Shown here: positions 42,148 to 51,674 of the stretch, one piece after another
Layout: each line of letters begins with the position of its first letter
Numbering within the stretch: the first letter of the stretch is position 1
Assembly: GCF_016598615.1 (NCBI RefSeq)
Contig: NZ_CP066831.1
Coordinates: 9,920,001 to 9,984,000 of the forward strand
Origin: Streptomyces liliifuscus
Lineage (GTDB): Bacteria > Actinomycetota > Actinomycetes > Streptomycetales > Streptomycetaceae
Direction of reading: 5' to 3'
DNA length: 64,000 nucleotides
Translations under genes and position numbers: made by a program
Notes under the pieces: model-generated
Told to the model about the DNA's origin: nothing
Databases searched by the model: none
Seen by the model: only the letters and a program-made list of their open reading frames with translations

Positions 42148-44424
42148 ATGGCGTCACGCCTGTACACCTGGGGGCAATGGGCGGTGCGCCGCCGTGGCCG
42201 GGTCATGGCCGTCTGGCTGCTGCTGCTCGCCGTGGTCGGCGGCCTCGGGATCACCCTGCACGGCAAGGTGACCAACGAGTTCTCCGTGCCGGGGATCGAG
42301 TCCCAGAAGGCGCAGGACCTGCTGGAGGAGAAGTTCCCGACAGCCGCGGGCGGGGTGGCCCGAGTGGTGTTCGCCGCTCCCGAGGACGGCACGCTCACCG
42401 AGCCCAAGGCCGACGCGGCCGTCACCGCGAGCCTGAAAAAGGCCGCCGACGTGCCGGGAGTCGTGAACGTCTCCGATCCGGCCAGGACCGGGACCGTCTC
42501 CGAGAGCCAGCGGATCGGCTACGCGGACGTCCTGTTCCGCCAGTCGGCGGACTCGGTGCCCGAGACATCGAAGGACGCCCTGTCCGAGGCGATGGCCCAG
42601 GCGCGGGACGTCGGTCTCGAGGTCGAGTTCGGCGGGTCGGCCATGCAGCCGAAGACCGAGGTCGGCGGGCCCGCGGAGATCGTGGGCGTGATGATCGCCT
42701 TCGCCGTCCTGGCCCTCGCCCTCGGTTCACTGATCGCGGCCGGACTCCCGCTGGTCACCGCTGTCGTGGGGGTGGCGATCGGCGTGCTCGGCGTCCAGTT
42801 CGTCTCCCGCTTCCTGGAGATGACCAGCACCGCCACCGTGCTCGCCCTAATGATCGGCCTCGCGGTCGGCATCGACTACGCCCTGTTCATCCTGTCCCGC
42901 CATCGTGAGCAACTGGCCGATCCGGATACGGACGTCGAGGACTCGATCGCGCGGGCCGTGGCCACCGCGGGCAGCGCGGTCGTCTTCGCCGGCGCGACCG
43001 TGATCATCGCGCTGGCCGCACTGGCGGTCACCGGTATCCCGTTCCTCACGATCATGGGGCTGGCCGCCGCCGTGACGGTCCTGCTCGCCGTACTCATCGC
43101 GATCACTCTGGTCCCCGCCGTACTGGGCCTGTTCGGCGAGCGGCTGCGCCCGCGAGCCCGCCGTACCGAGCGCACCAAGGACACCGAGAGCGCCGAGAGC
43201 ACCAAAGACACCCAGAGCACCGGGCGAGCCGCCGGGTCCTGGGGTCTGGCCTGGGCCCGCGTCGTCACCCGCAAGCCGCTGATCGTTCTCCTCGTGGGCG
43301 TGATCGGGATGCTCGCACTCGCCCTGCCCGCCCGCGACCTGCGCCTGGGACTGCCCAGCTACGCGTCACAGCCGTCCGACAGCACCCAGCACAAGAGCTA
43401 CGACCTGCTGAGCGAGGGCTTCGGACCCGGCTTCAACGCCACCCTCACCGCCGTCGTCGACACCAGCGGCATACCCGCCGCCGAGCGCACCGCGACGGTG
43501 ACCGACCTGCGTACGGCTCTGGCCCGCGAACCCGGCGTGGCAGCTGTTGCCCCGCCCGTCACCAACCCCGACTCCACCCTCGCCGTCGTCGCGGTCGTCC
43601 CCAAGACCGGCCCGGACGCACAGGCCACGACCGATCTGGTGCACCGGCTGCGGGACAACGCGCCCGCCATGGCCAAGGCGGGCGGCACCCTCTACATCGC
43701 CGGCGCCACGGCCGCAGCCATCGATGTCGCGGGCAAACTCTCCGACGCCCTGCCCCTGTTCATCGCCATCATCGTGATCCTGGCACTGATCCTGCTGACC
43801 GTCGCTTTCCGGTCCCTGCTGGTCCCGGTCAAGGCCGCCCTCGGATTCCTGCTGTCGGTCGCCGCGGCCCTGGGCGCCACCGTCTGGGTCTTCCAGAACG
43901 GCCATCTGAACGGTGTCCTCGACATCCCGTCGGCAGGCCCGGTCACCAGCTTCCTGCCCGTGCTCCTGATCGGTGTCCTCTTCGGGCTGGCCATGGACTA
44001 CGAGGTGTTCCTCGTCAGCCGTATGCGCGAGCACTACGAACACACGGGCAGCGCGTCCGAGGCCATCACCCACGGCGTGGCACGCAGCGGCCGGGTGGTC
44101 AGCGCCGCCGCGCTGATCATGGTCGCGGTGTTCGGCGGGTTCGTCTTCAACCACGACCCGATCATCAAGTCCATAGGCTTCGCGCTCGCGTTCGGGGTCT
44201 TCATCGACGCCTTCGTGGTCCGTATGACCCTCGTCCCGGCCGCCATGGCCCTGCTCGGCCGCCACGCCTGGGGCCTGCCCGACTGGCTCGACCGCATCAC
44301 CCCCGACGTCGACATCGAGGGCGCCAAACTCCCACAGCGCGCACTGCCGACGCAGGACGGTGAAGACCGTGCGGACGGCTCGGAGGGCGAAGCCCGCGAG
44401 GAGCGCGAGGTCGCCGTGCGCTGA
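42148..44424 (+). CDS. MMPL-family RND transporter
   Basis: 758 aa. Two repeats, each with a membrane helix, a large external domain and a five-helix block: LLLLAVVGGLGITLHGKV starts the first and LIVLLVGVIGMLALALPARD the second. The proton-relay helix carries LMIGLAVGIDYALFILSRHRE in repeat one and LLIGVLFGLAMDYEVFLVSRMRE in repeat two. Family members export lipids, antibiotics or cell-envelope intermediates. GGGAAGGA is 8 bases before ATG 42148; the frame opens at GTG 42124. Divergent from its likely repressor. Confidence 0.93.
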   Translation: MASRLYTWGQWAVRRRGRVMAVWLLLLAVVGGLGITLHGKVTNEFSVPGIESQKAQDLLEEKFPTAAGGVARVVFAAPEDGTLTEPKADAAVTASLKKAADVPGVVNVSDPARTGTVSESQRIGYADVLFRQSADSVPETSKDALSEAMAQARDVGLEVEFGGSAMQPKTEVGGPAEIVGVMIAFAVLALALGSLIAAGLPLVTAVVGVAIGVLGVQFVSRFLEMTSTATVLALMIGLAVGIDYALFILSRHREQLADPDTDVEDSIARAVATAGSAVVFAGATVIIALAALAVTGIPFLTIMGLAAAVTVLLAVLIAITLVPAVLGLFGERLRPRARRTERTKDTESAESTKDTQSTGRAAGSWGLAWARVVTRKPLIVLLVGVIGMLALALPARDLRLGLPSYASQPSDSTQHKSYDLLSEGFGPGFNATLTAVVDTSGIPAAERTATVTDLRTALAREPGVAAVAPPVTNPDSTLAVVAVVPKTGPDAQATTDLVHRLRDNAPAMAKAGGTLYIAGATAAAIDVAGKLSDALPLFIAIIVILALILLTVAFRSLLVPVKAALGFLLSVAAALGATVWVFQNGHLNGVLDIPSAGPVTSFLPVLLIGVLFGLAMDYEVFLVSRMREHYEHTGSASEAITHGVARSGRVVSAAALIMVAVFGGFVFNHDPIIKSIGFALAFGVFIDAFVVRMTLVPAAMALLGRHAWGLPDWLDRITPDVDIEGAKLPQRALPTQDGEDRADGSEGEAREEREVAVR

Positions 44425-44563
44425 GCCGGATGCCGTCCCCGACCACACCGCACGCCATCGCCGAAGGCGGCCCCACCACACGCCGCACGCCGCCCTCGCC
44501 GGACGCGGCCCCACCGATCCGTCACCGATACAGCCCGAGCCAGTACCTCACCAAGGAATCACC

Positions 44564-45190
44564 ATGCACATCACTCTCCTGGGCGCCACGGGCCCCACCG
44601 GCCAACTCGTCCTCGAACGGGCCCTGAAGGCCGGGCACCGAGTCACCGCGCTGGTGCGCGACCCCGCCCGGCTGCCGCAGCGCGACAACCTGGACGTCAC
44701 GGTCGTCACCGGCGACGCCACCAGCGCCGAGGACCTCAAGCGCGCCCTGGCCGGCAGCCAGGCCGTGGTGTCGGCGCTGGGCCCCGGCAAGGCCCGCACG
44801 TCCGACCTCGCGAGCCGTACCGCCCGAGCGCTGGTCCCCGCCGCCGAGTCGACCGGTGTGCGGCGGGTCGTGGTCCTGTCCGCCTTCGGCGTGGGTGACA
44901 CCCTGCGGGACTACAAGGCCGTCCCCAGGATCGCCATCAAGCTGCTGCTGAGCGACGTCTTCGGAGACAAGGCCGTCGCGGACGATCTCCTCCGCTCCAG
45001 CGGCCTGGACTGGACACTGGTCTACCCGACCATTCTCACCAACGGTCCCTTCACCGGCACGTACACCGTGCTGGAGACTCCGACGAGCAAGGTCGGCGGC
45101 CGAGTCGGCCGGGCCGACGTCGCGGACTTCATGCTCCGTCAGGCCGAGAGCGAGGAGTGGTCGCGGCGAACTGCCGTACTCACAGGCTGA
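44564..45190 (+). CDS. NAD(P)-binding NmrA-like/atypical SDR reductase
   Basis: 208 aa. Rossmann fold with the glycine motif LLGATGPTGQLVLERAL at the N-terminus, RDPARLPQ after the second strand, AVVSALGPGK and VVVLSAFGVGDT; the C-terminal RSSGLDWTLVYPTILTNGP is usual for biliverdin/flavin reductase-like atypical SDRs. No catalytic YxxxK is present. AAGGA is 6 bases before ATG 44564. The 139-base gap after MMPL shows no terminator, so it may be induced with the exporter. Confidence 0.88.
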   Translation: MHITLLGATGPTGQLVLERALKAGHRVTALVRDPARLPQRDNLDVTVVTGDATSAEDLKRALAGSQAVVSALGPGKARTSDLASRTARALVPAAESTGVRRVVVLSAFGVGDTLRDYKAVPRIAIKLLLSDVFGDKAVADDLLRSSGLDWTLVYPTILTNGPFTGTYTVLETPTSKVGGRVGRADVADFMLRQAESEEWSRRTAVLTG

Positions 45191-45228
45191 ATCGGGGCAC
45201 CGGGCCGTGGACGGTATCCAGGGTGCAC

Positions 45229-46383
45229 TCAAAGTGCGGCGTAGAGGGCGTCGATGAGTGCCATCTTCCGCGGGTCGTCGGCGATGTGCGGGCCCATGCG
45301 GTTCATGACATAGCCCAGCGAGACGCCCGTCTCCGGGTCGGCGAGACCGCAGGAACCGCCGAAACCGTCATGTCCGAAGGCCCTCGGATTGGGGCCGTAG
45401 GAGCCGTTGGGACCGCTGAGCCAAAGGCCCAGGCCGATCTCCGTCTCGCTTTCGAAACCGGCCCCGAGAACCAGGTCCCGGCAGGCGCCCTGTCCCTCAC
45501 GGACCCGCTCGGCGGCCTCCGCGGAGAGAACGCGCTGCGAGCCGTACGATCCCCGCCCGGCGAAGATCCCGTACAGCGCGGCGACCGCGCGGGCCGTGCC
45601 GTGTCCGTTGGCGGCTGGGAACTCCGCGGCCCGCCACGCCGCCGTGTTGGCCTCGGCCGCGCCCATCACGGGATTGGCCAGTGCGGCCAACGCCACCGGC
45701 GTCAACTGGCTGAAGATCGCGGCCTGTTCACTGGATGTGGCGGCCGGCGGATGCACCAGCTCGGCCGCACGCCCGGCCTCCTTCTCGGGCAGCCCGATGG
45801 TGAAGTCGATGCCGAGCGGCCCGGTCACCTCCCGCTCCAGGAAGGCGCCCGGCAGCAACCCCGAGACGCGTCGCACCACTTCACCGACCAGGAAGCCATA
45901 CGTGAAGGCGTGGTAGCCCGAGGCCGTCCCCGGCTCCCACCAGGGCTCCGTCGCCGCGAGCCGCTTCGTGGTCAGCTCCCAGTCGAGGAACTGCTCAAGC
46001 GAGTGCGGCTCCCGCAGCCCGGCCAGACCCGCCCGGTGCGACAGCAGATGCCGTACGAGCACCGCCTCCTTGCCTGCCGCGGCGAACTCCGGCCAGTACG
46101 TCGCCACCGGCGCGTCCAGGTCGAGCAGCCCACGGTCGGCCAGGATGTGCGCACACAGTGCTGTCGGCCCCTTCGTGGTCGACCACACGTTGACCAGCGT
46201 GTCCCGCTCCCACGCGCGTGTCCGCGCCGAGTCCGCCCAGCCGCCCCACAGGTCGACCACGGTCTCGCCGTCCACCGTGACGGACACGGCCGCGCCCAGC
46301 TCGTCGCGCTCCCGGAAGTTCTCCTCGAACGCGTCCCGCACCGCCTCGAAGCGCGCCTCGCACCGACCCTGAACCTGGGACAT
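45229..46383 (-). CDS. Beta-lactamase-fold serine hydrolase (EstB-like esterase)
   Basis: 384 aa, no signal peptide. Class C beta-lactamase/esterase family VIII pattern: Ser-x-x-Lys in VNVWSTTKGPTA, Tyr in TASGYHAFTYGFLVGEVVRRVSG, and the end FGHDGFGGSCGLADPETGVSLGYVMNRM in place of the KTG box. Such proteins hydrolyse short esters or, rarely, beta-lactams. ATG 46383 has GGAGG 4 bases upstream; the frame is open much further but antisense to another gene. Possibly in one transcript with the esterase gene upstream, but a repeat lies between them. Confidence 0.9.
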   Translation of the reverse strand: MSQVQGRCEARFEAVRDAFEENFRERDELGAAVSVTVDGETVVDLWGGWADSARTRAWERDTLVNVWSTTKGPTALCAHILADRGLLDLDAPVATYWPEFAAAGKEAVLVRHLLSHRAGLAGLREPHSLEQFLDWELTTKRLAATEPWWEPGTASGYHAFTYGFLVGEVVRRVSGLLPGAFLEREVTGPLGIDFTIGLPEKEAGRAAELVHPPAATSSEQAAIFSQLTPVALAALANPVMGAAEANTAAWRAAEFPAANGHGTARAVAALYGIFAGRGSYGSQRVLSAEAAERVREGQGACRDLVLGAGFESETEIGLGLWLSGPNGSYGPNPRAFGHDGFGGSCGLADPETGVSLGYVMNRMGPHIADDPRKMALIDALYAAL

Positions 46384-46485
46384 GGCTCCTCCGTCGTCCG
46401 CCGGGAACGCCGGGCGCGAAAGGGCCGCCCGGCTTCCCCGAACGTACCGACTGGTCGGACTGGAGGGAAGCAGTCGGGGCGAACA

Positions 46486-46538
46486 GCGCCCCGCAAGGGG
46501 CGCGGGGAACTGCGCGACCAGCCACATGCGACCCGCAG
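46486..46538. repeat. Interspersed repeat with hairpin
   Basis: GCGCCCC-GCAA-GGGGCGC (46486-46503) leads into GGGGAACTGCGCGACCAGCC and ACCCGCAG, the fullest copy of the family with those at 23806 and 55800. It lies between two minus-strand hydrolase genes and may terminate the upstream one. Confidence 0.78.
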
Positions 46539-46571
46539 GTACCGAGTACCGAACAGCCCGACCCGCCCTCC

Positions 46572-47540
46572 TCAGAACCGCTGAGGCAACCACGCCAGCT
46601 TCACGGCCTCCTGGAACGGCCCCCCGCCCTCGTGGTCGTTGAAGTCGTACACCTCGATCGCCTTGTCGTCGTGCCCCCACGCGTTGAAGGCCGCGAACAC
46701 CGTCGACGGCGGGCAGGTCTGGTCCTCCAGCGCCGCCGAGAACAGGGCGGGCGCCCGGCCGCGCGCGGCGAAGTGCACGCCGTCGAAGTAGGAGAGCGTG
46801 CGCAGGACCTGCTCGGTGCGGCCGCGGTGCGTCTTGAGGTAGTTGCCGACCTCCCGGTACGGATCGCGGTCCGTGAGCGTCGTCGCGCGCGGGTAGTCGC
46901 ACAGGAACGGCACATCCGGCGCGACCGCAGAGAGATCCGGCATCAGTCCGCCCACCGCGATCGAGATGCCGCCGCCCTGACTCGAACCGACCACCGCGAC
47001 GCGCTCGGCGTCCACGAACTCGTGCGAGCGGGCCGCCTCGACGGCCCGTACCCCGTCGGTGAACACGCGCCGGTAGTAGTAGTTCTCGGGGGCGTCGATG
47101 CCCCGCGTCATGAACCCGGGATACGCGGGCGCGCTGCCCACCGGGTCCGGCGTGTCGCCCCCGCCGCCCCACGCGCCGCCCTGCCCCCGCGTGTCCATCA
47201 CGAAGTGCGCGAAGCCCGCCGAGGCCCACAGCAGATGCGTATGCGAAAGGCCGCGTCCGCCGCCGTAGCCGATGTACTCGACGACCGTCGGCAACGGTGT
47301 GTTCGCCCAGGCAGGAAGCGTCAGCCAGCCCTTCACCGGGTGACCGCCGAACCCGGCGAACGTGACGTCGAAGACCTTCACGTTCTTCAGATGCGCCTCG
47401 ACGGGTTCGAAGCGGGCGTCCAGACCGTGCTCGCGCGCCCCCTGAAGCGTCTTGCCCCAGAAGGCGTCGAAGTCCTCGGGCTCGACGGACGCGCTGCGGT
47501 AGTTCCGGAGCTGATCGAGAGGAAGGTCGAACAAGGCCAT
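46572..47540 (-). CDS. Acetylxylan esterase / cephalosporin-C deacetylase family (CE7)
   Basis: 322 aa, the usual CE7 length, cytoplasmic. FDLPLDQLRNYRSASVEPEDFDAFW is the family N-terminus. Catalytic Ser lies in VVGSSQGGGISIA, the Arg-Gly-Gln motif in DTRGQGG, the Asp in LEDQTCPPSTVF, and the His in FNDHEGGG. Removes acetyl groups from xylo-oligosaccharides and other small acetyl esters. ATG 47540. Divergent from the deaminase gene. Confidence 0.92.
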   Translation of the reverse strand: MALFDLPLDQLRNYRSASVEPEDFDAFWGKTLQGAREHGLDARFEPVEAHLKNVKVFDVTFAGFGGHPVKGWLTLPAWANTPLPTVVEYIGYGGGRGLSHTHLLWASAGFAHFVMDTRGQGGAWGGGGDTPDPVGSAPAYPGFMTRGIDAPENYYYRRVFTDGVRAVEAARSHEFVDAERVAVVGSSQGGGISIAVGGLMPDLSAVAPDVPFLCDYPRATTLTDRDPYREVGNYLKTHRGRTEQVLRTLSYFDGVHFAARGRAPALFSAALEDQTCPPSTVFAAFNAWGHDDKAIEVYDFNDHEGGGPFQEAVKLAWLPQRF

Positions 47541-47640
47541 GGAAGACCGCCTTTGCTACGAATAAGGGTGCGGATGATCACACCGTACGGGGGTGGCCGG
47601 AGGCCCGCCAGACCTCCTCCGCGGGCCCGCCGGCCCTGGC

Positions 47641-47652
47641 TACGATGACGCC
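47641..47652 (+). promoter_or_regulatory. -10 box placing a leaderless start at 47653
   Basis: TACGAT (47641-47646) is followed by six bases and ATG 47653, so transcription should begin at or next to the start codon. The -35 region is weak. There is no Shine-Dalgarno. Confidence 0.45.
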
Positions 47653-49011
47653 ATGCCGCCTGCCGTGGACCTGCTGGTCAAGGACGCCGAACTGCTCGTC
47701 GTGGACGGGGAACGGGAGATCCCGGGCGGCTGGGTGGCCGTCACTGACGGCAGGGTCGCCGCCGTAGGCGGTCCCGGGGCCGAGCCGGAGGCCCGCTCGA
47801 CGGTGTCCGCGGCCGGCCGGATCGTCACCCCCGGACTGATCAACACGCACCACCACATCTACCAGAACCTCACCCGCTCCTACGCGCCCGCGGTGAACGG
47901 CTCCCTCTTCGACTGGCTCACCACGCTGTACCCGTTGTGGGCCGCGCTCGACGAGGAGGCGGTCCACGTGTCGGCGTACGTCGGCATGGCCGAGCTGCTG
48001 ATGGGCGGCTGCACGACCTCCTCCGACCACCTCTACGTCCACCCGCGCCCGCACCTCGTGGACGCCGAGATCCGCGCCGCACGGGACATCGGATTCCGCT
48101 TCCACGCCACCCGCGGTTCGATGACCCGGTCCGTGGAGGACGGGGGACTGCCGCCGAGGAGCGTCACCCAGACCGAGGACGAGGTACTCGCCGACAGCGA
48201 GCGGCTGATCAAGGCCCACCACGACCCGCGACCGGGCGCGCTCGTCCGGGTCGCGCTCGCCCCCTGCTCGCCGTTCTCGGTCACCAAGGAACTGATGACG
48301 GCGACCGCGGAACTCGCCGAACGGTACGACGTACGACTGCACACGCATCTCGCCGAGGACCGCGACGAGGACACGTACTGCCTGGAGACGTACGGCTGCC
48401 GGCCCGTCGAGTACTTCGAGGACACGGGCTGGCTGAGCGACCGCAGCTGGGTCGCGCACTGCATCCACCCGAACGACGCCGAACTGCGGCGCCTCGCCGC
48501 GGCAGGGGTCGGCGTGGCGCACTGCCCCAGCTCCAACATGCTCATCGGCGGCGGCACGGCCCGGGTGAAGGAGATGCGCGAACTGGGTCTGCCGGTCGGC
48601 ATCGGCTGCGACGGCTCCGCCTCCACGGACCACGCCTCGCTGTGGATGGAGACCCGCGGCGCGCTCCTGCTCGGCCGCTATCGGGGCGGACCCGGCGCGA
48701 TGACCGCCCGAGACGCCCTCGACATCGCGACCCGCGGCTCCGCCCAATGCCTCGGCCGCGCCGACGAGTTGGGGCATCTGCGGCCGGGTGCCTGCGCCGA
48801 CCTCGTCGTCTGGGACCTGCACGAGGTCGCGCTCGCGGGCGCGCTGAGCGACCCCGTCGAGGCCTGGCTGCGCTGCGGGCCGGCCCGCGCCTGGACCACG
48901 GTGGTCGGCGGCCGCGTCCTCGTCGACCGGGGCGAGCCGGTACTGCCCGGGCTGCGCGACGCGCTGCGGGAGCACGGCCGCATCGCGCGGAGCATGCAGC
49001 GACTCACCTGA
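47653..49011 (+). CDS. 8-oxoguanine deaminase (amidohydrolase)
   Basis: 452 aa. Metal-dependent deaminase that converts 8-oxoguanine to urate, a salvage step for oxidised guanine. Zinc ligands are in INTHHHIYQNLTR, LHTHLAED, WVAHCIHPND and the Asp of GIGCDGSASTDHASL. The stretches LFDWLTTLYPLWAAL, GGCTTSSDHLYVHP and VALAPCSPFSVT match 8-oxoguanine deaminases more closely than other members of the ATZ/TRZ family. ATG 47653 fits the -10 box; the frame opens at 47593. A guanine or melamine-type substrate is a less likely alternative. Confidence 0.87.
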   Translation: MPPAVDLLVKDAELLVVDGEREIPGGWVAVTDGRVAAVGGPGAEPEARSTVSAAGRIVTPGLINTHHHIYQNLTRSYAPAVNGSLFDWLTTLYPLWAALDEEAVHVSAYVGMAELLMGGCTTSSDHLYVHPRPHLVDAEIRAARDIGFRFHATRGSMTRSVEDGGLPPRSVTQTEDEVLADSERLIKAHHDPRPGALVRVALAPCSPFSVTKELMTATAELAERYDVRLHTHLAEDRDEDTYCLETYGCRPVEYFEDTGWLSDRSWVAHCIHPNDAELRRLAAAGVGVAHCPSSNMLIGGGTARVKEMRELGLPVGIGCDGSASTDHASLWMETRGALLLGRYRGGPGAMTARDALDIATRGSAQCLGRADELGHLRPGACADLVVWDLHEVALAGALSDPVEAWLRCGPARAWTTVVGGRVLVDRGEPVLPGLRDALREHGRIARSMQRLT

Positions 49012-49032
49012 CGCCGCCCGCCGCGGACCCGC

Positions 49033-49617
49033 TCAGGTGCAGTGCCGCCGCCACTCGGGCCCCGTGTACGCCCACTCCCGCTCCCACTCGGCCAGACGAT
49101 GGCGCGTGGCGACCCGTCGTACGACGGCGTACGCGGCCACGACGCCGCCCGCGAACAGGGCCGTGGCGCAGGCGCCCGCCGACAGCGTGTGCTGCCACAC
49201 GGCGGTGCCGTCCGCGGGGGCGGGGACGACCCGGCCCCGGTCGTCCAGCCAGATGTACGCACGGTCGCCGCTCCGGGTGCCGGCGGGTACCCGGGCCTTG
49301 TCCGTACGAGGCGGCTCGCCCGGCTCGGCCCAGCGGACGGTCACCCGGTAGGTCGGCTGACGTTCGCCCTCGGAGGTGGGCACCGCGGCGGGCGCGTGCT
49401 CGGTGACCTCTGCGGGCACCCGGTGCCGTTGGGCGCGTTGCTCCTCGGCCGTGGCCCGCGCTCCGTCGTACGCCCACCAGCCCGCGGCGATCCCGGCCAG
49501 CGGGCCGCCGACGCACAGCAGGACCGCGACGCACAGTGCGGTCCACGCCTCCACCACGTCCGAGCGGCGTCGCAGCGGATTGCGCCGCCAACGCCAGCCC
49601 CGCATCCGAGTCCGCAT
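49033..49617 (-). CDS. Rv1733c-family membrane protein
   Basis: 194 aa. Two membrane helices (WTALCVAVLLCVGGPLAGIAAGWWAY and ACATALFAGGVVAAYAVVRRVA) flank a ~90-residue extracytoplasmic beta-rich domain with VTVRWAEPGEPPRTDKARVPAGTRSGDRAYIWLDDRG. This is the arrangement of mycobacterial Rv1733c, a dormancy-regulon protein of unknown function. ATG 49617 follows GAGG. The divergent neighbour is a universal stress protein, as is common. Confidence 0.85.
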   Translation of the reverse strand: MRTRMRGWRWRRNPLRRRSDVVEAWTALCVAVLLCVGGPLAGIAAGWWAYDGARATAEEQRAQRHRVPAEVTEHAPAAVPTSEGERQPTYRVTVRWAEPGEPPRTDKARVPAGTRSGDRAYIWLDDRGRVVPAPADGTAVWQHTLSAGACATALFAGGVVAAYAVVRRVATRHRLAEWEREWAYTGPEWRRHCT

Positions 49618-49924
49618 CTCCCGGGCCTCCTCACCGCTCGACCGCTCTCGCCTCCCGGCACCGCTCGTGACCGCTACCGCCTCTCGTCACACCCTCACCG
49701 GCGTACATCGCCCACCTTCCACCGTCCTCTTCGTCGGGCGTCTTCGCCAGCCGCCCACGACTGATCCGCGCCACGTGTGGAACCCGCGTCCTGTGTGCGG
49801 CCCGGAAGTCGTGTGTGCGAACGGGGCGGCGATCACCGCGAGGGCATCCGCGAGACGCGCGAGAGGGGTACCCCGGGGCACGCGGGCGAAAGGCAGGAGG
49901 CATGAGCTTCGAAAGGTACGAGCC
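49618..49924. other. Gene-free divergent gap with a possible 8-codon mini-ORF
   Basis: This 307-base gap holds the promoters of the Rv1733c-type and stress protein genes. I saw no DevR-type palindrome. Just before the stress protein, AGGAGG (49895-49900) leads into ATG 49902 of an 8-residue ORF (MSFERYEP) whose stop overlaps the next start (ATGA). The ribosome site is only one base from that ATG, so translation is uncertain. Confidence 0.35.
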
Positions 49925-50812
49925 ATGAACAAGGACACCCGGACCGTCACCGTCGGCATCGACGGCTCCCACGCGAGTCTCGACGCCGCCGACTGGGCGG
50001 CCCGCGAGGCCGAGCGACGCGGGGTCGCCCTGCGGCTGCTGCACGCAGGAGACGAACCAGCCGCACCCGCACACCCCCCGGGCGGCGCGCCCGTCCGCAC
50101 CACCCTCGACCGGGCCGCCGTCCAACTCTCCTACGGCCACCCGGCGTTGGACATCATCGCCCGCCGCACCGACACGCCCGCCGTCCCGGCGCTGGTCGCC
50201 GCCGCCGCGGAGTCGGAGACCCTGGTCCTGGGCTCGCGGGGCTTCAGCGGCTTCGCCGGATTCCTGGTCGGCTCGGTCGCGCTCGCCGTGGCCGCACGGG
50301 CCGAACGCCCGGTGGTGCTGGTGCGCGCGGGCGAACTCCCCGAGGACGAGCGGATGCCCGTCGACGGGACCACCCCGCCGACCAGGGCCCCGTACCTGCC
50401 GGTGGTCCTCGGTCTCGACCTCGCCCATCCCGCCGACGACCTCATCGGCCACGCCTTCGACACCGCCACGGTCCGCTCGGCGCCGCTGCACGTCGTGCAC
50501 GCCTGGACGCCGTCCCCGCGGCGGGGCTACCTCAACGGCGGGCGGACACCCGGCGACACGGCCGAGCAGGAGGACGCCACGTGCCGCTCCCTGGCGGTGA
50601 CTCTGCAGCCGTGGCGCCACAAGTACCCGGAGACCGAGGTCACCGAGCGCGTGGCCCACGGGCACGCCGGGCACCATCTGCTTCAGGCGTCCGCCCGGGC
50701 GGGGCTGCTGGTCATCGGCCGCCGCGCCTCGGCCGGCCCGGGCCTGGGCCGAGCGGCGCGCTCCCTCGTCCACCACTCCACGTGCCCGGTCGCCGTGGTG
50801 CCCCATCCCTGA
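49925..50812 (+). CDS. Universal stress protein, tandem UspA domains
   Basis: 295 aa, two Usp domains. The first starts TVTVGIDGSHASLDAADWAAREAERRG and ends with the ATP-loop LGSRGFSGFAGFLVGSVA; the second starts LPVVLGLDLAHPADDLIGHAF and ends IGRRASAGPGLGRAARSLVHHSTCPVAVV. Both keep the Gly-rich loop, so nucleotide binding is likely. Such proteins respond to stress or hypoxia. ATG 49925 overlaps the stop of a possible 8-codon leader ORF. Confidence 0.92.
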   Translation: MNKDTRTVTVGIDGSHASLDAADWAAREAERRGVALRLLHAGDEPAAPAHPPGGAPVRTTLDRAAVQLSYGHPALDIIARRTDTPAVPALVAAAAESETLVLGSRGFSGFAGFLVGSVALAVAARAERPVVLVRAGELPEDERMPVDGTTPPTRAPYLPVVLGLDLAHPADDLIGHAFDTATVRSAPLHVVHAWTPSPRRGYLNGGRTPGDTAEQEDATCRSLAVTLQPWRHKYPETEVTERVAHGHAGHHLLQASARAGLLVIGRRASAGPGLGRAARSLVHHSTCPVAVVPHP

Positions 50813-50872
50813 GAAAGATCACACGCCACCGCGCGATCACACGACTCGGGCCGATCGCGCGACTCGGGTCGA

Positions 50873-51667
50873 TCAGCCGAAGCGCTCGATCCGGATACGG
50901 TCCACCGGCTGGCCGGCGTCCACCAACAGCCGCGAGGCATGCTCGGCGAACCCGTTCGAACCGCACACATAGGCCTCCCACCCGCCTTCGGGCCGGTCGG
51001 CCTGGAGCGCCGCCACATGTGCGGCCGACACACGTCCCACCGGCACACCCTCCGGCGCGGTGCGCGTGAACACGGGTGTGGTCTCGGCGCCGTACTCCGA
51101 CGCGTAGATCAGCTCCTCGGGGCTGCGAGCCGACACGAGGAGTCGCAGCGGCACCGACAGCCCCCGCGCGCGATGGTGGCGGACCATCGACATCAGCGGT
51201 ACGACGCCGGAGCCCGCGCCGACGAGCAGGGCGGGCCGGTCGCCCGGCCAGGCGAAGAAGCCGCTGAGCGGCCCGCGCACCTCCACCTCGTCGCCGGGCT
51301 CGGCGACCGTGTGGAACCAGCCGGACACCTCACCGCCGTCGACATGGTCGAGGGTGAGTTCGATGTGCCCGGTGTCGTCGGGCGGCGAGGCGATCGAGTA
51401 GTGCCGCTGGGCGACATAGCCGTCCCCCGCCCGAAGCCGCAGCATCAGGTGCTGCCCGGGCAGATGGCCCTCCCAGTCCGGCACGGCGAACCGGAAGGTC
51501 GCCGCGTGCGGGGTCTCCCGGCGGACCTCGGTGAGCGTGGCGCGCTGCCAGGTGGCCGCCGCGCGGTTGCTCACGGCGATCCGCCCCGGCACGGCGAAGC
51601 GGGTCGGCGGCGTGAAGCCCGCCGACTGCGCGGAGTCCATGGCGGATGTGGCGGGCATTGCGGACAT
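50873..51667 (-). CDS. FAD/NAD-binding ferredoxin reductase-type oxidoreductase
   Basis: 264 aa. The FAD domain has GQHLMLRLRAGDGYVAQRHYSIAS (the RxYS flavin motif), and the NAD(P) domain has ALLVGAGSGVVPLMSMVRH and the C-terminal EAYVCGSNGFAEHASRLL. No 2Fe-2S domain is present. ATG 51667 lies 7 bases after the end of the molybdenum oxidoreductase gene, so it is probably its electron-transfer partner, in place of the membrane heme protein of YedYZ systems. Confidence 0.88.
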   Translation of the reverse strand: MSAMPATSAMDSAQSAGFTPPTRFAVPGRIAVSNRAAATWQRATLTEVRRETPHAATFRFAVPDWEGHLPGQHLMLRLRAGDGYVAQRHYSIASPPDDTGHIELTLDHVDGGEVSGWFHTVAEPGDEVEVRGPLSGFFAWPGDRPALLVGAGSGVVPLMSMVRHHRARGLSVPLRLLVSARSPEELIYASEYGAETTPVFTRTAPEGVPVGRVSAAHVAALQADRPEGGWEAYVCGSNGFAEHASRLLVDAGQPVDRIRIERFG

Positions 51668-51674
51668 GGAGGTC

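Noticed and set aside
49618..49924. DevR/DosR-type palindromes near the Rv1733c and stress protein genes
   Set aside because: The neighbourhood is typical of a hypoxia regulon, but no matching palindrome was found.
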